Source: an uncultured Acetatifactor sp.
GTDB taxonomy: Bacteria; Bacillota; Clostridia; Lachnospirales; Lachnospiraceae
NCBI GenBank assembly: GCA_947626405.1
Contig: CANQSE010000108.1
Coordinates: 1-6,744 of the forward strand
Length of the DNA: 6,744 bases
Direction: 5' to 3'
Shown here piece by piece: positions 1 through 5,057 of the stretch. Position 1 is the first letter of the stretch. The number at the start of each line of letters is the position of its first letter. The translations under genes and the position numbers were made by a program. The notes beneath the pieces were generated by a model. That model had not been told where the DNA came from, did no database searches, and saw only the letters and a list, made by a program, of their open reading frames with translations.

Positions 1-57
1 TTGTTGCTTGCTTATTTGTATTATATATCGGACGCTTTTTCAATTACTTTAGTCTTT

Positions 58-86
58 TTTACAAAAAAATAAAAATATGATAAGAT
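58..86 (+). promoter_or_regulatory. Candidate sigma-A promoter of the choline kinase/cytidylyltransferase gene
   Basis: TTTACA (58-63, five of six matches to the -35 consensus) is followed after 17 bases by TAAGAT (81-86, four of six matches to the -10 consensus). A perfect TATAAT also lies at 105-110 but has no recognisable -35 at the right distance. The surrounding 1-133 stretch is very AT-rich, so chance matches are expected. Nothing else was recognised in this leader: no riboswitch-like stem and no upstream gene end. Confidence 0.35.
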
Positions 87-118
87 AAAAAAGTGCATAA
101 CTAATATAATCTATTTAT

Positions 119-126
119 AGGGGGGG
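119..126 (+). promoter_or_regulatory. Ribosome binding site deciding a GTG start
   Basis: AGGGGGGG sits 7 bases before the GTG at 134. The next in-frame ATG (176) has no purine-rich site before it. The GTG therefore is the better start, and it keeps the family's N-terminal helix in the protein. Confidence 0.7.
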
Positions 127-133
127 AAATATA

Positions 134-1915
134 GTGAATAACCAAAAGCTGCGTACTGTGATTGGTGAGATATTAATGACAAATCCCAAAAACATCACCT
201 ATATTAAACCATTAAAAAGGGGAATGACCAATCAATCCTTTTTATTTCAATATAAAGGACAGCGCTATATCTTACGCATTCCAGGCAAGGGGACAGAGCA
301 GATGATTAACAGGATAAATGAGGCTGCTGTGTACCGACTTTTAAAAAATACAGGTATCTGTGACGAAGTCCTCTGCTTTCATCCTGAAACCGGCTACAAA
401 ATTACAAAATATTTTGAGAATGCCAGAGTATGTAACCCCTCCAATCCCGAAGACGTTGCTAAGTGTATGGACCGTCTGCGTCAATTCCACCAAATGTCTC
501 TTCAGGTGAAACACCGCTTTGATCTTTGGCAGCAAATAGATTTTTATGAATCGCTGAAAATGGGCGTTTCTTCTCTGTACCCTGACTATTTTGAGACAAA
601 ACAAAAAATATACTCTCTCCGTCCCCTGGTGGAATCCTTTGATTCTCCTGAAATTTTAACTCACATGGACGCAATTTATGATAATTTCCTGTTTGTACCG
701 GAAAAAGGCCACGAAAAAATCTATCTGATTGACTGGGAATACGCCGGAATGCAGGATTCTCATGTTGATATTGCCATGTTTGGCATTTATGCTCTTTATG
801 ACCAATGCCAGATGGAACTGTTAATCCAGGAATACTTCCAAGGCTGTTGCAGCAGTCAAAACAAAATTAAGATTTACTGCTACGTGGCCATTTGCGGTTT
901 GCTGTGGAGTAACTGGTGCGAATACAAAAAATATTCAGGCGCCCAGTTGGAAGATGAAACGTACGCTCTCCGCCAGTATCAGTACGCTCAGGAATATTAC
1001 CGCATTGTATGCGACGAATTGGGGGGAGGCGAGAAAAAAATGGGGTATCTGGTAGAAAATGCCGTAATTCTGGCTGCCGGCACATCCAGCCGTTTTGCCC
1101 CCTTATCCTATGAAAGGCCAAAGGCTCTCGTGAGGGTACAGGGAGAAATCTTGATAGAAAGGCAGATACGTCAGCTGCAAGAAAGGAATATTTCAGATAT
1201 TACTATTGTAACAGGATACAAAAGTGATCAGTTTAAATATTTGAGTAACATAAACGGCATTACGATAGTTGAAAATAAGGATTACCTTATAAGAAATAAT
1301 CATTCCTCTATTTATGCAGTGAAAAACCGCCTTGGGAATACTTATGTCTGTTCAGCGGACAACTACTTTTCTATCAATCCATTTAACGCAGAAGAGGCGG
1401 AAGCTTATTACGCCGCAGTGTTTTCCCCTGGCCCAACCACAGAATGGTGTCTCCAAACCGACAAAGATGACTGGATTACAAATATAACGATTGGCGGTAC
1501 GGGAAAATGGTATATGATGGGACATACATTCTGGAGCCGGGAATTTTCCGAAAATTTTATACATATTCTGGAATCTGTCTACAAAAAAGAATGTACAAAG
1601 CCCAAACTTTGGGAAGATATTTACAAAGAACATATCACATCTCTTAAAATGAAAATACGCCGGTATCAGACAGGACAAATCCATGAATTTGATACTCTGG
1701 ACGATTTAAGAGTATTCGATGCTAAATATTTAACAGATTCCGGTTCCGCAATCATGAAGCTGCTCTCCCAAAAGCTGAACTGCTCCGAGTCTGAACTGAG
1801 AGAAATAAAACCACTGAAAGCAAAGGGAGCAGTCATCGGCATACAATTTTTGTGTCATAACAAAATTTATCAATTCAATTATGAGCGCCAGCACCTTTAC
1901 TGCGTCCAAAAATAA
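134..1915 (+). CDS. Bifunctional choline kinase - phosphocholine cytidylyltransferase (LicA-LicC fusion)
   Basis: A 593-aa protein predicted to phosphorylate choline and then activate phosphocholine with CTP to CDP-choline in the cytoplasm. Residues 1-295 are a LicA-type kinase: RGMTN (29-33) in the nucleotide loop, YILRIPG (45-51), the catalytic loop H177-x-D179 with N184, and the metal-binding IDWEYAG (199-205) followed by D212. Residues 308-530 are a LicC-type nucleotidyltransferase: LAAGTSSR (313-320), PKAL (329-332), SSIY (391-394), SADNY (407-411, metal-binding D409), LWEDIY (492-497) and a closing EFDTLDD (518-524). Residues 538-593 resemble the beginning of another kinase N-lobe and then stop. 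All key residues are present in both enzymes. The start is GTG, set by its ribosome binding site. The gene is monocistronic and convergent with the minus-strand operon. Ethanolamine or another amino-alcohol could be the substrate instead of choline. The domains are seen; the substrate is inferred from family similarity. Confidence 0.88.
   Translation: MNNQKLRTVIGEILMTNPKNITYIKPLKRGMTNQSFLFQYKGQRYILRIPGKGTEQMINRINEAAVYRLLKNTGICDEVLCFHPETGYKITKYFENARVCNPSNPEDVAKCMDRLRQFHQMSLQVKHRFDLWQQIDFYESLKMGVSSLYPDYFETKQKIYSLRPLVESFDSPEILTHMDAIYDNFLFVPEKGHEKIYLIDWEYAGMQDSHVDIAMFGIYALYDQCQMELLIQEYFQGCCSSQNKIKIYCYVAICGLLWSNWCEYKKYSGAQLEDETYALRQYQYAQEYYRIVCDELGGGEKKMGYLVENAVILAAGTSSRFAPLSYERPKALVRVQGEILIERQIRQLQERNISDITIVTGYKSDQFKYLSNINGITIVENKDYLIRNNHSSIYAVKNRLGNTYVCSADNYFSINPFNAEEAEAYYAAVFSPGPTTEWCLQTDKDDWITNITIGGTGKWYMMGHTFWSREFSENFIHILESVYKKECTKPKLWEDIYKEHITSLKMKIRRYQTGQIHEFDTLDDLRVFDAKYLTDSGSAIMKLLSQKLNCSESELREIKPLKAKGAVIGIQFLCHNKIYQFNYERQHLYCVQK
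1021..1042 (+). promoter_or_regulatory. Internal ribosome binding site and ATG at the kinase/transferase junction
   Basis: Within the fused gene, GGGGGGAGG (1021-1029) stands 10 bases before an in-frame ATG (1040-1042, residue 303). This ATG lies 10 codons ahead of the LAAG motif of the cytidylyltransferase. It is exactly where the start of a free-standing LicC would be. It may be a relic of two formerly separate genes or an active internal start yielding a second protein of about 291 aa. Activity is not shown by the sequence. Confidence 0.45.
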
Positions 1916-1946
1916 ACCGGTGGAATAAACCACCGGCTTACTTTTT
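1916..1946. terminator. Bidirectional Rho-independent terminator between convergent units
   Basis: A perfect 7-bp stem, CCGGTGG (1917-1923) with CCACCGG (1930-1936), encloses the 6-base loop AATAAA. On the plus strand it is followed by CTTAC and then five Ts (1942-1946). On the minus strand it is followed at once by TTTATTTTT, a better U-tract, which overlaps the end of the plus-strand gene. It begins one base after the stop of the choline enzyme and 8 bases past the stop of the 125-aa minus-strand gene, so it can serve both. Confidence 0.85.
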
Positions 1947-2322
1947 ATTCTTTATTTTTCTGAATTTCCTCAACCGCCTTGCAAAGCTGCTCCAGAAAAG
2001 GTATCACTCCGCTTTCAAAGCAATCGGCAATCTTCCCATCCTCCTTTTCCTTTAAAGCGACACTAAGCTCCGATATGCTTTCATTGACCTGTTCCTTCCG
2101 AATCTGCGTCTTTGCTTCCGCCAGCACATCTGAGGTGCGGTTATAGATTTCAATCACCCAGTTTAAGCCGTCCACGCATTGCTTCTGCAGGGTTTCTATC
2201 TCCGCATCCTTACGGTTCTTGCGAAGCGCTTCCGCCACTGTCTGCATTCCCTTTTTCAACCTTTCCGAATAATCTCTGGCGGCCTCCAAAGCTTCCAATT
2301 TTTCTGCTCTCATCGTGTCCAT
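1945..2322 (-). CDS. Small helical protein of unknown function, flagellar-locus type
   Basis: A 125-aa protein with no signal peptide or membrane segment. It is rich in Lys, Glu, Ala and Leu and predicted almost wholly helical. Residues 5-45 and 66-95 have heptad-like spacing. A more conserved-looking centre, GLNWVIEIYNRTSD (52-65), contains the only Trp. The C-terminal part (98-120) is another amphipathic helix. From memory it resembles short helical proteins of unknown function found near clostridial flagellar genes, with a Gly-x-x-Trp core, but I cannot name the family with confidence. The ATG is supported by AAGGAGG (2331-2337) 8 bases upstream, which favours residue 1 over Met4. It follows the 183-aa gene by only 22 bases with no terminator between, so it is probably the last gene of that transcript. 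Its GC content (about 45-48% in lines counted by hand) is like the flagellar genes and higher than the three genes before it. A chaperone-like role is a guess. Confidence 0.75.
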   Translation of the reverse strand: MDTMRAEKLEALEAARDYSERLKKGMQTVAEALRKNRKDAEIETLQKQCVDGLNWVIEIYNRTSDVLAEAKTQIRKEQVNESISELSVALKEKEDGKIADCFESGVIPFLEQLCKAVEEIQKNKE

Positions 2323-2345
2323 TGGTAATTCCTCCTTGCCCTATT

Positions 2346-2897
2346 TTATTGATGATCCGCCGAGTATTGATACCCACATCCCGCCTGAAAGGCCAGAATC
2401 ATCAATTCTATACTTTTAGCAGAATAGTCTCTGTATTGAAAATAGTACATCATTGTGGCAATAAAATCATCTACCTGTTTTTTCTTATTCTCCAGAATCG
2501 CAACATTTTCAGTTTCTGAAAACAGATAACTTCTGATAAAATAACTCACAAATTCTTCATTAACAAATACCACGTCACCGGCATTTTCAGGGGTAACTAT
2601 CTGCAATACCTTATGCCTCAACAGCCAGAAACTAATATAGGCGTAAATTTTTGAAGCATGCACCAGCTCTATTTCCTGGAATTCCTTCAACCTGTCTATA
2701 TCCACAAAATAGTCCACTATCACATGTTTCAAAATATCCTGAGAAACAATCACCTTACCCTGATATTCTTTAATTTTCAAGTATTCCGTCAACAAGTTAT
2801 TGAGCCAATCATATCTGGAACTTATTTTTTCTTTTCCGAACTTTTTTACCAGATACACATAATTGCCTGATTGATTCCACTGAGTGTCATTACCCAC
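2346..2897 (-). CDS. Unknown 183-aa protein in the RelA/SpoT cassette
   Basis: No family is recognised with confidence. The protein is soluble-looking, helical, and rich in Tyr, Phe and Lys. Visible segments are WLNNLLTEYLKIKEY (31-45), DYFVDIDRLKEF (62-73), KIYAYISFWLLRHK (83-96) and a C-terminal helix around SIELMILAF (162-170), ending with GCGYQY. The 83-100 stretch is hydrophobic but broken by Arg and His, so it is not a clear membrane helix. The GTG at 2895-2897 is chosen as start because GGGGGG (2904-2909) lies 6 bases upstream; the longer TTG reading (2913-2915) would put that site inside the gene. The start overlaps the end of the 63-aa gene by 8 bases (GTGGGTAA), which implies translational coupling. 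The gene is AT-rich (about 30% GC in a sampled line) like the RelA/SpoT gene. Position suggests it works with that enzyme, possibly as its neutraliser, but nothing in the sequence proves this. Confidence 0.72.
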   Translation of the reverse strand: MGNDTQWNQSGNYVYLVKKFGKEKISSRYDWLNNLLTEYLKIKEYQGKVIVSQDILKHVIVDYFVDIDRLKEFQEIELVHASKIYAYISFWLLRHKVLQIVTPENAGDVVFVNEEFVSYFIRSYLFSETENVAILENKKKQVDDFIATMMYYFQYRDYSAKSIELMILAFQAGCGYQYSADHQ

Positions 2898-3081
2898 GAT
2901 ATTCCCCCCTTTCAATTCTCCTATCCATAAGGAAACATCCGCAAGAGCTCAAATATTTCACAAAATAATAACTATACAGTTCTTCTAACCCACCAGTAAA
3001 ATCCGGACCATGGTTGGGACGATAATTTTTTTTAAATTTCCCGCTTAACAATTCTTCCACCAAAATTTTACCTTTCGTCAT
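2890..3081 (-). CDS. Unknown 63-aa protein between the RelA/SpoT gene and the 183-aa gene
   Basis: A small protein with a basic N-terminal half (GKFKKNYRPNHG, residues 15-26), an aromatic helix (LEELYSYYFVKYL, 36-48), a Cys-Gly-Cys motif (51-53) and a charged tail rich in Arg and Glu. No family is recognised. The ATG at 3079-3081 is chosen because AAAGGTGG (3090-3097) stands 8 bases ahead, whereas a GTG at 3091-3093 would lie inside that site. The gene begins 14 bases after the stop of the RelA/SpoT gene, and its stop overlaps the start of the 183-aa gene by 8 bases. This tight packing, with a proper ribosome binding site, argues that it is a real gene. Its size and place fit an antitoxin or an accessory subunit, but that is inference only. 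Confidence 0.62.
   Translation of the reverse strand: MTKGKILVEELLSGKFKKNYRPNHGPDFTGGLEELYSYYFVKYLSSCGCFLMDRRIERGEYRG
2904..2909 (-). promoter_or_regulatory. Ribosome binding site of the 183-aa gene
   Basis: GGGGGG on the minus strand lies 6 bases before GTG (2895-2897). It decides that start over an upstream in-frame TTG at 2913-2915. The site is inside the last codons of the 63-aa gene. Confidence 0.6.
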
Positions 3082-3089
3082 ATCATTTT

Positions 3090-3097
3090 CCACCTTT
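3090..3097 (-). promoter_or_regulatory. Ribosome binding site of the 63-aa gene
   Basis: AAAGGTGG overlaps the RelA/SpoT stop codon and is spaced 8 bases from ATG 3079-3081. It excludes the in-frame GTG at 3091-3093 as the start. Confidence 0.6.
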
Positions 3098-4052
3098 ACT
3101 CAAATGTTTCTATAATCGTCATTTTATTTTTAAAATTTCTCAAATCATTTTCTACTGCGTTCATACGGTCAAGCATTTTATTTAATTTATTAATTTCATC
3201 AGCAGACGTTTTCCATCCCTTTTCCTGATTATCCAATATTGCTTCCGAATCATATATATCTTTCATCCATTCCCCTATATCATTTGACAAATTGGTAAGC
3301 TTGGCTAAAATTCCAGACAGTTGTTCCAATGCCGTATGGCTCCTGTTAGCATCTTCTTTATATACATAGCTATGATCGCAATCACTCCACGCTTCATCAT
3401 AAATAGTTCTTACCTGAATTTCAATATACACCCCATGGAAACTCACAGTATAGTGTACGCTTCTGTAATTCTTTTTATGTTGTTTAACAATCAACCCTGC
3501 GGCAATATATTCTTGGGTATCATCCCCCTCTGCATAATACACTTTAGGCAATTCTGCCTGAATGTTTCTCCCCTGCTGATGTGGAAGCAAAACATTTTCT
3601 TTGTATACACTACCACAGTCAATGGGAAACTCGGATATAATAGACTTGTGTAAATCCAACCAATGACCTCGGTAATTAATAATCAGCCTTAGACCAACTA
3701 AATCCGTAATAATATCACGATAATTTTCCACACTGATATTTGCATATTTACTATAATCATTTCCCAGCCATTCATATCGTTTACGAATAACTTTTTCAAT
3801 CAAGCTTTCCTGCGTCTTGATCCTGCTGGTATGTAGATGCACTCCGCCAAATGACTCTATCGTATTCCAGATTTCCTTTTTTACAGCTTCGCATTCACAT
3901 TTCCATACCTTATAATCTTCATATATGTAATGACATATTTTTTCAATATTATCAGGATGACCCTTTAGAGCATCTACCTGATTCATTTCTAATACCTTTT
4001 GAGTTAACTTATGTTCCCTTATAAGCGAGTTCCAAAATTCTTCCCACTCCAT
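3096..4052 (-). CDS. RelA/SpoT-domain nucleotide pyrophosphokinase (small alarmone synthetase or toxSAS-like)
   Basis: A 318-aa protein with a synthetase domain of the RelA/SpoT type and no HD hydrolase, TGS or ACT domain, so it can only synthesise. Key residues are intact: R77-x-K79, S83 and K87 of the ATP-binding RxKxxxSxxxK pattern; D117 in DLVGLR (117-122), the metal-binding Asp; Y196 in YRSVH (196-200), which stacks on the acceptor base; and E211 in EIQVRT (211-216). The closing AWSDCDHSYVYK (221-232) matches the WxxxxH...YK end of the family. Residues 1-70 and 235-318 are helical extensions; the C-terminal one is coiled-coil-like. The family transfers pyrophosphate from ATP to GTP/GDP, or in the toxSAS branch to adenosine nucleotides or the tRNA 3' end; which applies here cannot be read. 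It has its own promoter and a ribosome binding site AAAGGGG (4059-4065) 6 bases before ATG. Two small AT-rich genes follow closely. Confidence 0.9.
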   Translation of the reverse strand: MEWEEFWNSLIREHKLTQKVLEMNQVDALKGHPDNIEKICHYIYEDYKVWKCECEAVKKEIWNTIESFGGVHLHTSRIKTQESLIEKVIRKRYEWLGNDYSKYANISVENYRDIITDLVGLRLIINYRGHWLDLHKSIISEFPIDCGSVYKENVLLPHQQGRNIQAELPKVYYAEGDDTQEYIAAGLIVKQHKKNYRSVHYTVSFHGVYIEIQVRTIYDEAWSDCDHSYVYKEDANRSHTALEQLSGILAKLTNLSNDIGEWMKDIYDSEAILDNQEKGWKTSADEINKLNKMLDRMNAVENDLRNFKNKMTIIETFE

Positions 4053-4086
4053 GCCATTCCCCTTTGTACGAAAATAAGATGTTATA

Positions 4087-4114
4087 ATTATACCAAATAA
4101 GTCGATAAATTCAA
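4087..4114 (-). promoter_or_regulatory. Extended -10 promoter of the RelA/SpoT operon
   Basis: On the minus strand, TTGAAT (-35, 4109-4114) is separated by 16 bases from a perfect TATAAT (-10, 4087-4092). This is preceded by TGG, an extended -10 element. It sits between the flagellar terminator and the RelA/SpoT start (about 28 bases of 5' leader), so the cassette can be transcribed independently of the flagellar genes. The -10 lies in the 10-bp palindrome TATAATTATA (4083-4092), a possible but weak operator candidate. Confidence 0.65.
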
Positions 4115-4139
4115 GTCTTTTCTCTCATGGGGAATTTTG

Positions 4140-4184
4140 AAAAACAATAGCCGGCCTGCGAACATTCTGTCCACAGACCGGCTA
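4140..4184 (-). terminator. Rho-independent terminator of the fliD-fliS-fliT operon
   Basis: On the minus strand, TAGCCGG (4178-4184) pairs with CCGGCTA (4148-4154). The stem continues after one A/C mismatch with CTG/CAG (4174-4176 with 4156-4158), and the loop is 15 bases. The stem is followed by TTGTTTTTC. It starts 6 bases after the fliT-like stop codon, so the flagellar transcript ends here and does not normally run into the RelA/SpoT gene. Confidence 0.85.
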
Positions 4185-4190
4185 ATTTCA

Positions 4191-4664
4191 TTATTTCTTC
4201 TGATCCATATACTGAGACGACATCACGTTGCTGTTGCTCATATTTTTATAATAGTTGTAAGCTGCCTTGGAGGTCTGTCTGCCCTGCTTCAGCTGAGCTT
4301 TCTCTCCGGCAAAATACCGCTCCACCAGCTTTTTGTTTCTGGCCTCCTGCGCCTGGATCGACACGCCCTTTTCCGTTACCTGGGAAATCAGCTCCTGCAG
4401 CTTTTTGATCTGCGCCTTGTAGGCATCCTTCCCCGCAAGAAGTTGCTCCCGAATCCGCTCATACAGAGTCTCAAAGCCCTGATCCAGCCCGGAAAGCTTA
4501 TCAATCAGCTCATCCTTGCGGGCCATATTATCATCCAGCTCTTCCAGAGAAACCTCCGGTTTCTTAAGCAAAGCCTCCTGCTCCTGATTGTACCTGGAAA
4601 TCTCCTCCAACACGCCGAGCTTCTCCCGAAGGCTGTCCTCCAGAATATTCAGGTAATTTTCCAT
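4191..4664 (-). CDS. fliT: FliT/FlgN-like flagellar export chaperone
   Basis: A 157-aa, all-helical cytoplasmic protein placed directly after fliS, where clostridia keep a FliT/FlgN-type chaperone for cap or hook-junction proteins. Segments that look typical of the Lachnospiraceae version are the N-terminal helix ENYLNILEDSL (2-12), KDELI (50-54), LDQGFE (60-65), IQAQEARNK (103-111) and SKAAYNYYKNM (132-142), with a short polar tail ending DQKK. The start is ATG 4662-4664, not the TTG one codon upstream: AAGGAG (4672-4677) is 7 bases before the ATG. The fliS stop and this start overlap by one base (TGATG), implying coupled translation. The gene is followed by the operon terminator. Sequence conservation across FliT/FlgN is poor, so the call rests on context plus pattern; the client (FliD or FlgK/FlgL) cannot be read. 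Confidence 0.78.
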   Translation of the reverse strand: MENYLNILEDSLREKLGVLEEISRYNQEQEALLKKPEVSLEELDDNMARKDELIDKLSGLDQGFETLYERIREQLLAGKDAYKAQIKKLQELISQVTEKGVSIQAQEARNKKLVERYFAGEKAQLKQGRQTSKAAYNYYKNMSNSNVMSSQYMDQKK

Positions 4665-5050
4665 CAAATCGCTCCTTTTTCCTTATTAATGCGCATTACC
4701 TCTTTCCAGGTATCACGAATTGCCCTAAGGTGCGTGTTTATTTCCTCCAGAATCTCCTGATCCTTCTTCAAATTGCCCTCTATCAGCCTGTCGCCCAGAT
4801 ACACGTACATCCTCTCAAAATCCTGCGCCACCGGATATTTCATATCCAATGTCTTGCGGAGATAATCAATGATATTCTCCACCTTCACGATATTCATATG
4901 CGCCTTTTGGATGTCCTTGCGAGCCACTGCGTCAATGGCAATATTGCAGAACTTGATGGCTCCCTCATACAGCATTAGGGTAAGCTCCGCCGGTGATGCG
5001 GTGAGTATCTTACTTCTGTTATATTCTTCATAAGCTTTCGGCAGCGCCAT
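4664..5050 (-). CDS. fliS: Flagellar export chaperone FliS
   Basis: A 128-aa protein of normal family length that binds the C-terminus of newly made flagellin in the cytoplasm, keeps it unpolymerised and delivers it to the flagellar export gate. It shows the FliS hallmarks: Y7 and Y10 near the N-terminus, TASPAELTLMLYEGAIKF (17-34), the helix containing AHMNIVKVENIIDYL (50-64), LDMKYPVAQDFERMYVYLGDRL (68-89), and the final INTHLRAIRDTWKEV (104-118). The start ATG lies 7 bases after the fliD stop, and AGGAGG (5062-5067) inside the last fliD codons provides its ribosome binding site. It is followed by fliT with a one-base overlap. No missing or odd residues are visible. Confidence 0.96.
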   Translation of the reverse strand: MALPKAYEEYNRSKILTASPAELTLMLYEGAIKFCNIAIDAVARKDIQKAHMNIVKVENIIDYLRKTLDMKYPVAQDFERMYVYLGDRLIEGNLKKDQEILEEINTHLRAIRDTWKEVMRINKEKGAI

Positions 5051-5057
5051 GTATCTA

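Noticed and set aside
1..57. Possible end of an upstream gene, riboswitch or terminator at the left edge
   Set aside because: AT-rich with no convincing stem-loop, no conserved RNA motif and too short to judge an incoming reading frame.
1352..1684. Minus-strand open frame of 110 aa inside the LicA-LicC gene
   Set aside because: Antisense to the cytidylyltransferase domain whose motifs are intact; Phe/Cys-rich composition and no ribosome binding site.
2112..2519. Plus-strand open frame of 135 aa across the 125-aa and 183-aa genes
   Set aside because: Antisense to two minus-strand genes with good start sites; Pro/Ser-rich N-terminal half is typical of a shadow frame.
2346..3081. The 63-aa and 183-aa frames as one gene broken by a frameshift
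   Set aside because: Each has its own well-spaced ribosome binding site and the stop/start overlap is of the usual coupled-gene kind. The 63-aa tail does not look like out-of-frame sequence of the next gene.
4083..4088. TATAAT on the plus strand as a promoter running antisense into fliT
   Set aside because: It exists only because the minus-strand -10 is palindromic. The nearest -35-like TTGTAC (4064-4069) is 13 bases away, too close.
1917..4184. The two GC-rich hairpins flanking the RelA/SpoT operon as ends of a mobile element
   Set aside because: The stems (CCGGTGG and TAGCCGG) share only a short CCGG core, each is followed by a T-run in the right direction for a terminator, and there is no transposase, integrase or target-site duplication in view.
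4137..4760. Long plus-strand open frame of 207 aa, rich in Leu, opposite fliT and the end of fliS
   Set aside because: It is the mirror of two well-supported genes, has no ribosome binding site, starts in the flagellar terminator, and its Leu/Gln richness is what antisense of Lys/Glu/Ala-rich coding sequence produces.
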